From Bacillus sp. 491mf (GTDB lineage Bacteria > Bacillota > Bacilli > Bacillales > Bacillaceae_G), in NCBI RefSeq assembly GCF_900112415.1, contig NZ_FOLV01000032.1, positions 1 to 43,557 on the forward strand: 43,557 bases of DNA. The letters run 5' to 3'. Below, in pieces: positions 23,530 through 32,204 of the stretch (its first letter is position 1; each line of letters opens with the position of its first letter). The notes beneath the pieces were generated by a model. The model worked only from the letters and a program-made list of their open reading frames with translations, was not told the DNA's origin and did no database searches. A program made the position numbers and the translations under genes.

Positions 23530-24144
23530 TTATTTTGAAACAAACGGGTGATCTTGAAAGTAAAAACGCCATGGATAATGCACCGCTTCTTCGGCGTAAT
23601 CAATATTAATACGCGGGCCTGCAGTGATGTTATATGAATGAGAAAGGTGATGTTCTGGAGAAACCTGTTCAATATAGAGCTCATCACTCGTAAGGAGAAG
23701 CCCTTTTTGCTTTAACGTAATTCCCAGTGCCTTGCATAGTTTTCCGGGTCCATTTGTTAAGTTTTTGAACTGTGATTTTGTAATTGTTGTTTTTCCGTAT
23801 CTTGCTTGCTTTATTTCTTCGATGCCGTCTACTGGCTCTAATGCCCGAATTAACACTCCTTGCGGGGTTCCTGCTGGTGCTGTAATGACATTACAACAAT
23901 GGTACATGCCATAAATAAGATACACGTAAGCATGGCCAGGAGATTCGTACATAATTTCTGTTCGTTCTGTGCGGCGGCCGCCATAGCTATGGGCCGCTTT
24001 ATCATTAGGTCCTTTATATGCTTCTACTTCGACAATGATTCCGCTTCGTTTTACTCCATCTACAATGTGAACAAGTTTATGTCCAAGCAACCGTTTCGCA
24101 ACGTCTAACGTATCGCCTTCATACCAAGAAAGTGGCCATTTCAT
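23530..24144 (-). CDS. DNA-3-methyladenine glycosylase (AAG/MPG family)
   Basis: A 204-residue member of the alkyladenine glycosylase family, as B. subtilis YxlJ. It flips and excises alkylated purines (3-methyladenine, hypoxanthine, etc.) to begin base-excision repair. Visible hallmarks include [12 protein letters not shown]-like substrate strand, [21 protein letters not shown] (Glu activating water, in the E-A-Y motif), [16 protein letters not shown] (the intercalating Tyr) and [14 protein letters not shown]. It is monocistronic, starting at ATG with AAAGGAA upstream, and convergent with the nucleotidyltransferase gene. Confidence 0.92.
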   Translation of the reverse strand: MKWPLSWYEGDTLDVAKRLLGHKLVHIVDGVKRSGIIVEVEAYKGPNDKAAHSYGGRRTERTEIMYESPGHAYVYLIYGMYHCCNVITAPAGTPQGVLIRALEPVDGIEEIKQARYGKTTITKSQFKNLTNGPGKLCKALGITLKQKGLLLTSDELYIEQVSPEHHLSHSYNITAGPRINIDYAEEAVHYPWRFYFQDHPFVSK

Positions 24145-24280
24145 TTTAGCAAATTCCTTTCGTTGTTTTATCTCTTATTAAAGCAAATTTATTGCGCAAA
24201 TGCCAATTCGTTCTAATTAACAATATTGTTTCATAAATTAATGATAGAACAATGCAGCTAAGAAGAGGAGGTACTTCATC

Positions 24281-25150
24281 ATGATTTATCGGTTACTAGC
24301 TCTTAATATAGATGGAACACTCTTACTTCCAAATGGGAAATTACAAAAGGGAACGCGTGAAGCGATTGAATTTGTAAAGAGAAAAGGTGTATACGTTACG
24401 CTATTTACGAACCGGAATTTTCAATCTGCTCACAAAATATCAAAATCATTAAAACTGAATTCGATTTTAGTGACGCATGGCGGTGCGTTTATTTCATCTT
24501 CATTAGATAAACCATTAACTCAAAAACGTTTATCAGAAGAAACAACGTTTAATATTGTGCAAGTACTCGAATATTTTGAATGTAACATTCGCATTTCTCA
24601 TGAAAGGTTTTCAATTGGTAATCGCCATCAACATACACCAAATTTAATTGCCCGAACAGTTCTATCCACTTCGGAGCCGTTATTTTATCCGGTTCAATTT
24701 GTAGATTCGCTTGGCGATGCATTGCGTGATCAACCGGTCGCTGCCCCAAAAATTGATGTAACATTTTCAAGTCAAAGCGAAAAGCAGCGTGCACTTACGA
24801 CTTTACAAAAATCATTTGAAAATGCGCATTTTATAGAATGCGGGAAAGTACAAATCGAAATTGTACCGCCTCATGTATCAAAATTACGCGGGCTACAATT
24901 ATTAGGAGAGCATCTCGATATTGATCTGAAAGAAATGGTAGCGATTGGAGATAGCCTTGAAGATTTAAGTGTTATTGAAAATGTTGGATTAGGAGTAGCA
25001 ATGGGCAATGCTCCGATTGAATTGAAAAAAGCTGCCGATTGGATCACACGATCAAATGACGAAAACGGCGTGCAATATATGGTTAAAGAACATTTCCGAA
25101 AGCAGTTTCCAATTAAATTTTTAAACAATCATTTACAAACGAAGAAATAG
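24281..25150 (+). CDS. yhaX: HAD-superfamily (Cof-type) protein YhaX with Asn in place of the nucleophile Asp
   Basis: The protein has 289 residues with the Cof-type HAD layout: motif I near the N-terminus, motif II LFTNRN, a cap domain in the middle, and motif IV VAIGDSLEDLSVIENVGLGVAMGNA. Motif I reads LALNIDGTLL where active phosphatases have L-D-x-D-G-T, so the first Asp, the covalent nucleophile, is Asn. As I recall, B. subtilis YhaX shows the same substitution, so the change may be old and functional rather than a defect. YhaX in B. subtilis is under sporulation sigma-E control and lies beside hemZ, as here. GGAGG precedes the ATG. Confidence 0.87.
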   Translation: MIYRLLALNIDGTLLLPNGKLQKGTREAIEFVKRKGVYVTLFTNRNFQSAHKISKSLKLNSILVTHGGAFISSSLDKPLTQKRLSEETTFNIVQVLEYFECNIRISHERFSIGNRHQHTPNLIARTVLSTSEPLFYPVQFVDSLGDALRDQPVAAPKIDVTFSSQSEKQRALTTLQKSFENAHFIECGKVQIEIVPPHVSKLRGLQLLGEHLDIDLKEMVAIGDSLEDLSVIENVGLGVAMGNAPIELKKAADWITRSNDENGVQYMVKEHFRKQFPIKFLNNHLQTKK

Positions 25151-25156
25151 TAATGG

Positions 25157-25186
25157 GAATCTCAGGCGGGTGCCTGGGGTTTCTTT
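25157..25186 (+). terminator. Weak terminator of yhaX
   Basis: ATCTCAGGC pairs with GCCTGGGGT around GGGT, followed by TTCTTT. Confidence 0.6.
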
Positions 25187-25202
25187 GTATTGTATAGGAG
25201 CA

Positions 25203-25313
25203 ATTCGGATGTGTCGGAGCTTTTCCGAATATATCGGCGCTTTTTCGGATATATCAGCGCTTTTCCGAATATATCGGCGCTTCGACACGATATAAAGACC
25301 ACTCTACATTATT
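25203..25313. repeat. Satellite-like repeat of ~21-bp units, copy 1
   Basis: Four tandem units of CGATATATTCGGAAAAGCGC type (seen here as TTCCGAATATATCGGCGCTT and variants), ending in TTCGACACGATATAAAGACC. An inverted second copy of the whole array lies at 29990-30090, sharing even the GTCTTTA-ATCGTGTCGAAGCGCC flank. Units have no unique spacers, so it is not CRISPR. Confidence 0.75.
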
Positions 25314-25397
25314 CGACATAAATACACTGCAGAAAAAGGATCTGACCGCTTCCACACATGGCCAAGCCCCCTCGTCCCCCTAAAAAAGAGGGTTTTC
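25314..25397 (-). repeat. Dispersed ~95-bp repeat, copy G (reverse)
   Basis: Ordered blocks are TGCAGAAAAAGGATCTGACC, GCTTCCACACATGGCCAAGC and CCTCGTCCCCCTAAAAAAG. It sits between the satellite and the hemZ promoter region, so the 25151-25476 gap is filled with repeats. Confidence 0.75.
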
Positions 25398-25476
25398 GCA
25401 TCCCAGTAGTTCCTTGTTGACCTCCTATCACCCTTCAAGTAAACTAAAGGAAGTTTGAAAATAGAAAAGGTGATGA

Positions 25477-26967
25477 TTGTTGTTAATTTCAATTAAAACG
25501 TTACAAGATGATCGTTTTTTACGTCCGCTTCAAAATATTAGCGGCTTATTTTTTGAAGAAAGTACGGTAGCATTTGAACAGGAAGATGCAAATGTCATTG
25601 TTGATATAAAAATAGAAGGAAATGTGACGGCTTCTGCTCGTTTAACAGAAATTGAGACTGGAAACGTGTATGAAGGGACGTTTTCTAAAGATTTATCGTC
25701 CTTTACAGAAGAAAAGGAACGTATGAAGCAAGTGAAACATGTTGTTTCTTATGTATATTTGTCTGTTCTTCAGCAGTTAACAGGCGTGGAACAAAAGTGG
25801 GGAATCTTAACAGGTGTGCGCCCAACGAAGCTTCTTCATAAAATGTTGCAAAGCGGTATGACAAAAGAAGCAGCACATCATGAACTGCGTGAAAGCTATT
25901 TAATTCATGATGAAAAAATTGAGCTTATGCAGCGCATTGTCGATTGTCAATTATCTGTTGTTTCAGATTTATATCGTTTAAAAGAAGAAGTAAGTATTTA
26001 TATTGGAATTCCGTTCTGTCCAACGAAATGTGCATATTGTACATTCCCAGCGTATGCGATCAATGGACGCCAAGGATCTGTTGATTCATTCTTAGGCGGT
26101 TTACATTATGAAGTTCGTGAAATTGGTAAGTTTTTAAAAGAAAAAGGCGTGAAAGTAACAACGATTTACTACGGCGGCGGTACGCCAACAAGTATTACAG
26201 CTGAAGAAATGGACATGTTGTATGAAGAGATGTATGAGTCGTTCCCAGATGTAAAGCAAGTTCGTGAAGTAACAGTAGAAGCAGGGCGTCCCGATACAAT
26301 TACACCAGAGAAGCTAGATGTGTTAAATAAATGGAATATCGACCGCATTAGCATTAATCCGCAGTCGTACCATCAAGAAACATTAAAAGCAATTGGACGT
26401 CATCATACAGTAGAAGAAACGATTGAAAAGTACCATCTTGCTCGCGAAATGGGTATGAATAATATTAATATGGACTTAATTATCGGTCTTCCAGGTGAAG
26501 GATTAGATATCTTTAAGCATACGTTAGATGAAACAGAAAAGCTTATGCCAGAATCGTTAACGGTGCATACATTATCCTTTAAGCGTGCTTCTGAAATGAC
26601 GCAAAATAAGCGTAAATATAAAGTAGCAGGCCGCGAAGAGATTACAGCGATGATGCGCGAAGCAGAAGAGTGGACGAAAGAGCATAATTACGTACCTTAT
26701 TATTTATATCGTCAAAAGAATATTTTAGGTAACTTAGAGAACGTCGGCTATGCAATGCCAAGTCAAGAAAGCATTTATAACATTGTCATTATGGAAGAAG
26801 TACAATCTATTATCGGTCTGGGCTGTGGTGCATCAAGTAAATTTGTTCATCCACAGACGGGAGCGATTACGCACTTTGCGAACCCGAAAGATCCAAAATC
26901 ATATAATGATGGTTATGTAAAGTATACGGAAGATAAACTTAAAATTTTACAAGAGTTATTCGGATAA
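25477..26967 (+). CDS. hemZ: Oxygen-independent coproporphyrinogen III dehydrogenase-like radical SAM protein HemZ
   Basis: The protein has 496 residues, starting at TTG with GGTGATGA just upstream. An N-terminal HemZ-specific region (~160 residues) is followed by the radical SAM domain with the cluster motif CPTKCAYC (C-x3-C-x2-C) in YIGIPFCPTKCAYCTF. The Gly-rich YYGGGTPTS and the EAGRPD and NMDLIIGLPGE strands complete the HemN-type pattern. It decarboxylates coproporphyrinogen III to protoporphyrinogen IX anaerobically in haem synthesis, or may handle haem. The gene is monocistronic, with a terminator right after the stop. YhaX upstream is the same neighbour as in B. subtilis. Confidence 0.93.
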   Translation: MLLISIKTLQDDRFLRPLQNISGLFFEESTVAFEQEDANVIVDIKIEGNVTASARLTEIETGNVYEGTFSKDLSSFTEEKERMKQVKHVVSYVYLSVLQQLTGVEQKWGILTGVRPTKLLHKMLQSGMTKEAAHHELRESYLIHDEKIELMQRIVDCQLSVVSDLYRLKEEVSIYIGIPFCPTKCAYCTFPAYAINGRQGSVDSFLGGLHYEVREIGKFLKEKGVKVTTIYYGGGTPTSITAEEMDMLYEEMYESFPDVKQVREVTVEAGRPDTITPEKLDVLNKWNIDRISINPQSYHQETLKAIGRHHTVEETIEKYHLAREMGMNNINMDLIIGLPGEGLDIFKHTLDETEKLMPESLTVHTLSFKRASEMTQNKRKYKVAGREEITAMMREAEEWTKEHNYVPYYLYRQKNILGNLENVGYAMPSQESIYNIVIMEEVQSIIGLGCGASSKFVHPQTGAITHFANPKDPKSYNDGYVKYTEDKLKILQELFG

Positions 26968-26997
26968 GAAACTGCCAGTTTGGCGGTTTCTTTTTTT
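26968..26997 (+). terminator. Terminator of hemZ
   Basis: GAAACTGCCA pairs with TGGCGGTTTC around GTT (one mismatch), followed by TTTTTTT. Confidence 0.92.
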
Positions 26998-27110
26998 CTT
27001 TGTAAAAGGTTGTCGAGAATGATCAGAAAAAGGAAGTAAAAATGAGCAGGAAATGTCTATTTATGAACGAATTCATAAAATTATGAAAATTAAAAGGGGG
27101 AATATGCGGC

Positions 27111-28670
27111 ATGTACATGACTGTTGGTAGAATTTTTGATTTAGCTGTGCAAAAATATCCACAGAAAGAAGCGTTAGTAGAACCTGCAAAAAACATTCGC
27201 TTTACATATAAACAGTGGGATATGGAAGTAAATAAAACGGCAAACGCTCTTCTTGCAGAAGGAGTACGAAAAGGAGACTGCGTTTCAGTATACTTATATA
27301 ATTCACATGAATTTGTAACGGTTTACCTCGCTTGTGCGAAGATTGGCGCAATCTTTAACCCGATTAATTTCCGTTTGAAAGCGAAAGAAGTTTCCTACAT
27401 ATTACAAGATGCTTCCTCTAAAGTTGTTGTGTTTGAAAAAGAAGTTCAATCAACAATTGCGTTAATTGAACGTGACTTTCCGCAAACTTCATTTTGGTAC
27501 ATTGAAGAGGACACGCCGCCCTTTGCTGTTTCTTATCATGAAAAAGTAAATGAGGCAAAGGCAGAACCGACAGGCATTGAAGTGGATGAAATGGATTACT
27601 GCTCGATGCTTTATACGAGCGGGACGACTGGGAATCCGAAAGGGGTATTGCACCGCCACCGAGACATGGCTGAGCATAGTATGATTTGTACATATTATTT
27701 AAAATATAAACGCGATAGCGTTGGATTAGTTGTTGCGCCGTTATATCATTGCGGTGAATTGAACGCTGGTATTTTGCCGCGCATTCAAGTTGGTGGGAAA
27801 AATGTGATTTTGCATCATTTTGATACGAAATCAGTGTTAGAAATAATTCAAAAAGAGAAAATTACAACGTTCTTTGCGGCGCCGACAATGTGGAATATGC
27901 TGCTGCAAGAAGATTTAACAGAATACGATTTAACTTCGATGAAGATTGGAATTTACGGCGGAGCAGCAATGGCGCCAGCGCTTGTGAAAGAATGTAAAGA
28001 ACGTCTGTATATTGATCTTGTCCAAATTTATGGAATGACAGAGTTTGGCCCTGTTGTTGCCTTTCTTGTAGAAGAAGATCAAATTACAAAAGCAGGATCA
28101 GCGGGTACACCTTGCTTTAGTCATGAAGTGCGTATCGTGAAGTCAAATGAAGATGAACCATCCGAACCGGACGATATCCTTGCACCTTATGAAGTGGGAG
28201 AAATCATTGTACGCGGGCCAAGCATGATGGCTGGATATCATAAGCGCGAAGAAGCAACGAAAAAGGTAATGTATAAAGATTGGTATCATTCTGGTGATCT
28301 TGGCTATTTTGATAAAGATGGGTACCTATATGTAGCGGACCGCGTTGACGACATGGTCATTAGCGGCGGTGTGAATGTTTACCCGCGTGAAATTGAGGAC
28401 TTCTTGCATAGTCATGACAGTGTTTTAGACGTAGCTGTACTTGGTGAACCAGATGAACTATGGGGTGAACGCGTTGTTGCGGTAGTTGTGAAGAAAGATG
28501 AGTCATTAACAGAAGAAGAATTAGAGCGTTACTGTAAAGAAAGTGAAGAGTTAGCTGATTATAAACGCCCTCGTCGTTACGAATTTGCGAATGAGCTGCC
28601 GCGTAATGCGAGTGGGAAATTACAGAAATTTGTATTGCGTGAATCTTTGAAGAAAGCAAAGAAATCTTAA
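27111..28670 (+). CDS. AMP-forming acyl-CoA synthetase (fatty-acid-CoA ligase type)
   Basis: The protein has 519 residues and belongs to the ANL superfamily. The P-loop-like A3 motif is YTSGTTGNPKGV, A5 is YGMTE, the hinge/A8 region is DRVDDMVISGGVNVYPREIE (typical of acyl-CoA ligases), and the catalytic A10 Lys is in LPRNASGKLQK. It activates a carboxylic acid as an acyl-AMP and transfers it to CoA; the V-N-V-Y-P signature points to fatty or aromatic acids, chain length unknown. It resembles the long-chain acyl-CoA synthetases YhfL/LcfB. The start has GGGGG ten bases upstream, and an ATG two codons later is possible. It is monocistronic. Confidence 0.88.
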   Translation: MYMTVGRIFDLAVQKYPQKEALVEPAKNIRFTYKQWDMEVNKTANALLAEGVRKGDCVSVYLYNSHEFVTVYLACAKIGAIFNPINFRLKAKEVSYILQDASSKVVVFEKEVQSTIALIERDFPQTSFWYIEEDTPPFAVSYHEKVNEAKAEPTGIEVDEMDYCSMLYTSGTTGNPKGVLHRHRDMAEHSMICTYYLKYKRDSVGLVVAPLYHCGELNAGILPRIQVGGKNVILHHFDTKSVLEIIQKEKITTFFAAPTMWNMLLQEDLTEYDLTSMKIGIYGGAAMAPALVKECKERLYIDLVQIYGMTEFGPVVAFLVEEDQITKAGSAGTPCFSHEVRIVKSNEDEPSEPDDILAPYEVGEIIVRGPSMMAGYHKREEATKKVMYKDWYHSGDLGYFDKDGYLYVADRVDDMVISGGVNVYPREIEDFLHSHDSVLDVAVLGEPDELWGERVVAVVVKKDESLTEEELERYCKESEELADYKRPRRYEFANELPRNASGKLQKFVLRESLKKAKKS

Positions 28671-28680
28671 GATAGCGTAA

Positions 28681-28713
28681 AAGCACAGCTGCAGTTTTGT
28701 GGCTGTGCTTTTT
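28681..28713 (+). terminator. Terminator of the acyl-CoA synthetase gene
   Basis: AAGCACAGC pairs with GCTGTGCTT around a 12-nt loop, followed by TTTC. Confidence 0.85.
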
Positions 28714-28844
28714 CTTGTTAACTTGTTATGCTAAATACATATATTTCGTTTGAATATTTTTTCTTTTAAGTTATATTCAGCTATCTGAGGATCTCATGAT
28801 CAGTATTGCCGCGATATGCAAGAAGATATAGAGGAAGTGGGAAG

Positions 28845-29156
28845 ATGGAGAAAAGAGTCAAAGATATAATGAATGCTACGCAGCTGCTTTACGGCTTATT
28901 AATTGTGCTAGGATTTGTTCCAGGTATTATGACGGGGATGATTTTTGATGCACCAGGTTCAGAAAAGGATATTTTCAGACGGTGCATTTTTTATTCGTAT
29001 CCTTGTTTTGTTTTAACAGTCATAGTAACAGCACTACTGGCAAGGATATTTTATCGAAGAGGAAAATACAAGCTAATCAAATGGTTCAATATAATTCCTA
29101 CCTTTTGGTTTCTTTGGTTTATCTTTTGGATGTACTATTGGAGCTTACAAGGTTGA
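28845..29156 (+). CDS. Small membrane protein, unknown
   Basis: The protein has 103 residues from the ATG at 28845, which follows GAGGAAGTGGGAAG; an upstream in-frame TTG at 28806 is unlikely. There are three hydrophobic segments (about 14-33, 47-68 and 82-99), with a basic loop RIFYRRGKYKLIK between the second and third, and an aromatic-rich last helix (FWFLWFIFWMYYW). I do not recognise the family. It is monocistronic with a good terminator. Confidence 0.65.
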   Translation: MEKRVKDIMNATQLLYGLLIVLGFVPGIMTGMIFDAPGSEKDIFRRCIFYSYPCFVLTVIVTALLARIFYRRGKYKLIKWFNIIPTFWFLWFIFWMYYWSLQG

Positions 29157-29175
29157 AAGTTCATGAAAAATATTG

Positions 29176-29206
29176 AAATGCTCAGAATGGTTTTGAGCAT
29201 TTTTTT
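29176..29206 (+). terminator. Terminator of the 103-residue membrane protein gene
   Basis: AAATGCTCA pairs with TGAGCATTT around a 9-nt loop, inside a run of seven T. Confidence 0.9.
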
Positions 29207-29261
29207 GCCGTGTACATTCATGATAAAATGGGAAAAGCGTGAATAAGGAAAGGAACTTTGC

Positions 29262-29951
29262 ATGAGAATTAATAAATTCATTAGTGAAACAGGTTATTAT
29301 TCAAGAAGAGAAACGAATCGCCTCATTGCCGAAAAGCGAATTACCGTGAATGGCAAAATTTGTGAGCCCGGGCAAGAAGTAGAGCCTGACGACATTGTCC
29401 TTGTTGACGGGAAACCGATTCCTAAGAAGACGCACCCTATTTATATTGCATTAAATAAACCGGTAGGGATTACCTGTACAGCGGCGAAGCATATTGAAGG
29501 AAATATTATCGATTTTGTTAATTATCCAGAACGCATTTTTCCAATTGGCCGCTTAGATAAAGCATCACAAGGATTAATTTTAATGACAAATGACGGTGAT
29601 ATCGTTAATAAAATAATGCGCTCCGAATATGGTCACGAGAAAGAATATATTGTCACAGTTGATAAGCCATTTGACGATGCTTTCTTAAAAGGAATGGCCG
29701 GCGGTGTAACGATTCGCGATGGAAAAACGAATCCGTGTGAGATACACCGGATCAGTGATTGTGTCTTCAAAATTATTTTGACACAAGGGATGAACCGGCA
29801 AATTCGCCGGATGTGCCGTGCGTTTGGCTATACTGTTACGAGGTTAGAGCGCATTCGGATTATGAATATCACAGTAGATGGAATAGAGATAGGGAAGTGG
29901 CGTGATTTGACTGAGGAGGAGCTAAGTGAGCTTCTGGCGCTATTAGGATAA
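29262..29951 (+). CDS. rluF: 23S rRNA pseudouridine synthase, RluF type
   Basis: The protein has 229 residues. An N-terminal S4 RNA-binding domain (MRINKFISETGYYSRRETNRLIAEKRITVNG) is followed by the RsuA/RluB/E/F catalytic domain, with the active-site Asp in PIGRLDKASQGLILMTNDG and the LTQGMNRQIRRMC motif. The GYYSRRE start and CTAAKHIEGN segment fit RluF, which modifies U2604 of 23S rRNA in E. coli, better than RsuA or RluB. The target in this organism is inferred. The stop is followed almost at once by a 15-bp perfect hairpin that contains a full Shine-Dalgarno sequence. Confidence 0.88.
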   Translation: MRINKFISETGYYSRRETNRLIAEKRITVNGKICEPGQEVEPDDIVLVDGKPIPKKTHPIYIALNKPVGITCTAAKHIEGNIIDFVNYPERIFPIGRLDKASQGLILMTNDGDIVNKIMRSEYGHEKEYIVTVDKPFDDAFLKGMAGGVTIRDGKTNPCEIHRISDCVFKIILTQGMNRQIRRMCRAFGYTVTRLERIRIMNITVDGIEIGKWRDLTEEELSELLALLG

Positions 29952-29952
29952 A

Positions 29953-29985
29953 AGAAGGAGGTGATCGTTTCGATCACCTCCTTCT
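29953..29985 (+). terminator. 15-bp perfect hairpin made of Shine-Dalgarno and anti-Shine-Dalgarno sequence
   Basis: AGAAGGAGGTGATCG pairs perfectly with CGATCACCTCCTTCT around TTT. The 3' arm nearly equals the 3' end of 16S rRNA (GATCACCTCCTTTCT). There is no T-run afterwards, so it is an unusual 3'-end hairpin for rluF rather than a normal terminator. Confidence 0.6.
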
Positions 29986-29989
29986 ACTT

Positions 29990-30090
29990 GCGAGTCGAAT
30001 ATCGTCGAAGGGTCTTTAAATCGTGTCGAAGCGCCGATATATTGCGAAAAGCGCTGATATATTCGAAAAGTCGCCGATATAGTGCAGGCC
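29990..30090. repeat. Satellite-like repeat of ~21-bp units, copy 2 (inverted)
   Basis: GTCTTTAAATCGTGTCGAAG is followed by GCGCCGATATATTGCGAAAA and two further similar units. It is the inverted counterpart of the array at 25203-25313. Confidence 0.75.
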
Positions 30091-30098
30091 CGTCTTTC

Positions 30099-30572
30099 TT
30101 ACTTGCGTGTAAATCCTTCTTCGTCAAGGTATTGTGCCGCTTCTTTGTAAGAGTTAAATGTACCATCTAACTGTATCCCAGCATAAACGTTCCACATATC
30201 TTCATCTTCTTTAATAAGAGTTAAGGTATGATTGTCCTCATTTACCCACTCTTCTTCTTGAAAGTTCTCCGCAATTGCAACTTCTTCTACTGGTTCTTGT
30301 GAAAGGGCAACAATTGATTTTTCAAGTAAGGAGCGAAGTTCTTCCGCTGAAAAATCGCGGATGTTCACCATTCCTTTATCGTTCGTTTTGTAGCCTTTTA
30401 GATGCCCGGCATAGACAAACCCATTTCCGTTCGGATGTAAATGGTATACAACATTCTTTTTGTCTAGGCGGCTTTCTTCATAATGAAAATTAATGCGTCC
30501 TAGAGAGACAGTTTTTCTTTCTAGCTCTGGAAAAGATTCAATAATCGTTAATTTTTCTTCAAAAGTTAGCAT
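30099..30572 (-). CDS. Conserved hypothetical cytosolic protein
   Basis: The protein has 157 residues from the ATG at 30572, with GGAGGA directly upstream; the longer frame overlaps the terminator region of the next gene. There is no signal peptide or membrane segment. It is acidic, with an N-terminal mixed domain (LTFEEKLTIIESFPELERKT, HYEESRLDKKNVVYHLHPNGNG) and a C-terminal Glu-rich part ending SYKEAAQYLDEEGFTRK. I do not recognise a function. It lies 43 bp after the O-antigen-ligase-like gene on the same strand and may be co-transcribed. Confidence 0.7.
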   Translation of the reverse strand: MLTFEEKLTIIESFPELERKTVSLGRINFHYEESRLDKKNVVYHLHPNGNGFVYAGHLKGYKTNDKGMVNIRDFSAEELRSLLEKSIVALSQEPVEEVAIAENFQEEEWVNEDNHTLTLIKEDEDMWNVYAGIQLDGTFNSYKEAAQYLDEEGFTRK

Positions 30573-30615
30573 AGTTCCTCCGTAATTGTAATTAATAATG
30601 TGATGGTTCATTATA

Positions 30616-32016
30616 TCACTCTGCTTGTAAGTCCACAATCAGATAAGCGAGCAAGGCAACAAAGAAAATGCTGACAGCCGGTGCAGCAAATACATGTCCA
30701 GCTGTAAATGCGGTGGCAATTGCAAGCGCGATTGCCGTGCCAAGCAACATATATTTTACTGTAATAATAGACTTGAAGTTTGTGAGAATACGTAATATAA
30801 GCCTGATGCCGAAGTAAACAAATGGCAGTATGTATATGATGAATCCGATAATACCGAACCAGAAGAATAGGTCATGGAAGTCTCTTTCTACCACTTTTGG
30901 TGTTTCTTCATAGTTGCCGGCATAGCCCATGCCTAACAATTTTTGTGACAGTGGTGCTTCTTGAAAGTACTTTTTATGCATGTTTAAAAATTTGTCACGA
31001 TCACTATAAATTAAACTGTTTACTTCTCCAGTTGTTAACGTTCGTTCTTCTTGTTTAGTAGGCCGTTGTTCTTGTTGTTTATTGGGCTGTTGTTCTTGTT
31101 GTTGTTTATTAGGCTGTTGTTCTTGTTGTTGTTTATTAGGTTGTTGTTCTTGCTGTTGTTTATTATATATTTGTAAGTGAATGTCCATGTTTTTGGCGAT
31201 GGGTGTAAACGGCGTTACAATTATGACGCCTCCTAATACAATCAAGGCGAGAATTGTATTAATGAGCTGCGGACGGCCTCTCTTCATCATATATTCGATA
31301 AACGAAAAGAATAGTGCCACTCCTAATGTCACAATAATAGATACGTATCCAACCTTTGTTCCGATCATAATACTGGAATAGAGTGCTAGTATCGTCGGAA
31401 GCCAGTAGTATGCTTGTGTAATAGAAGTTGTCTTATGAATCGAATACAGGACAACAACCGGGAATGTAATAGCTAAAATGGCACTGATTTCGTTTGCGGC
31501 ATAAAACCATCCTTTCGAGCCAATTTTCTCGATCGTATAACTTTGATAGTCTGTTCGAGTTGCGATGGAAATAACCATGACAAAACTCATGAATAAACTG
31601 GCATATAAGAAATAACGTAATAATGTATCGTACGAGTTTTGCTTGCCTCGCAAAGTTTTAAAGACAAGAATATATCCGAACAACATAACGATTGGATACA
31701 TACATTTAGCCATAAACTTAACTTCTTCTCCAAGTGAAATGGGATGTTTTACAACGAGATTATTAAGAAGTCCAGCTGTCATGATAACGCCTAATAGGCA
31801 AATATACACGATAGATTTTTTATTTTTCTGATAAATAAATAGATAGATCATCGCAAGAAGCATCACGCCAAAACGTACGACAATACTTAACGTTGCATCC
31901 ATATGTAACATTTGAATGGACAGTGATGTTAATAAATCTAAGACCGGTTGCAGTGCTATGAATAATAGAAAGAAATATGTGAAATAATGTTCCTTTTGTA
32001 TCAATTTGGTACTCAT
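30616..32016 (-). CDS. O-antigen ligase/polymerase-like membrane protein with Gln-rich extracellular repeat
   Basis: The protein has 466 residues from the ATG at 32016 (AAAGGGG five bases upstream; the further ATG at 32031 lies before this site). There are about 11-12 membrane segments. The long external loop near residues 280-370 ends with the motif FLNMHKKYFQEAPLSQKLLGMGYAG and then HDLFFWFGIIGF, the pattern of the Wzy/WaaL (O-antigen ligase) family. Such proteins join or polymerise surface sugars on a lipid carrier in the membrane. In Gram-positives the substrate is uncertain; no glycosyltransferases lie nearby. The loop carries a tandem KQQQEQQPN repeat. Confidence 0.75.
   Translation of the reverse strand: MSTKLIQKEHYFTYFFLLFIALQPVLDLLTSLSIQMLHMDATLSIVVRFGVMLLAMIYLFIYQKNKKSIVYICLLGVIMTAGLLNNLVVKHPISLGEEVKFMAKCMYPIVMLFGYILVFKTLRGKQNSYDTLLRYFLYASLFMSFVMVISIATRTDYQSYTIEKIGSKGWFYAANEISAILAITFPVVVLYSIHKTTSITQAYYWLPTILALYSSIMIGTKVGYVSIIVTLGVALFFSFIEYMMKRGRPQLINTILALIVLGGVIIVTPFTPIAKNMDIHLQIYNKQQQEQQPNKQQQEQQPNKQQQEQQPNKQQEQRPTKQEERTLTTGEVNSLIYSDRDKFLNMHKKYFQEAPLSQKLLGMGYAGNYEETPKVVERDFHDLFFWFGIIGFIIYILPFVYFGIRLILRILTNFKSIITVKYMLLGTAIALAIATAFTAGHVFAAPAVSIFFVALLAYLIVDLQAE
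31062..31163 (-). repeat. 27-bp coding minisatellite (KQQQEQQPN)
   Basis: Three full copies and one partial copy of a 27-bp unit encode KQQQEQQPN inside the external loop of the O-antigen-ligase-like protein. The nearly identical units suggest recent slippage and length variation between strains. Confidence 0.85.
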
Positions 32017-32204
32017 TTTGTCCCCTTTCATAATTAAAGAAATGAATGTAGTTTTTTTATACGATACACTACTTTGGTAAGATAGTAAATAAATGGAAGG
32101 TTAATTACGAGTAAATTCGACAGAAAATTAAGAAAAAAGAAGGATTTTGAAAGCCCTTTCTATAATTATATAAGGATAACAGATTATAGAAGGAGAGAGA
32201 GTTT

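Noticed and set aside
25203-25313. Possible CRISPR array
   Set aside because: Units of ~21 bp abut each other with no unique spacers, there are only four, and there are no cas genes in the window.
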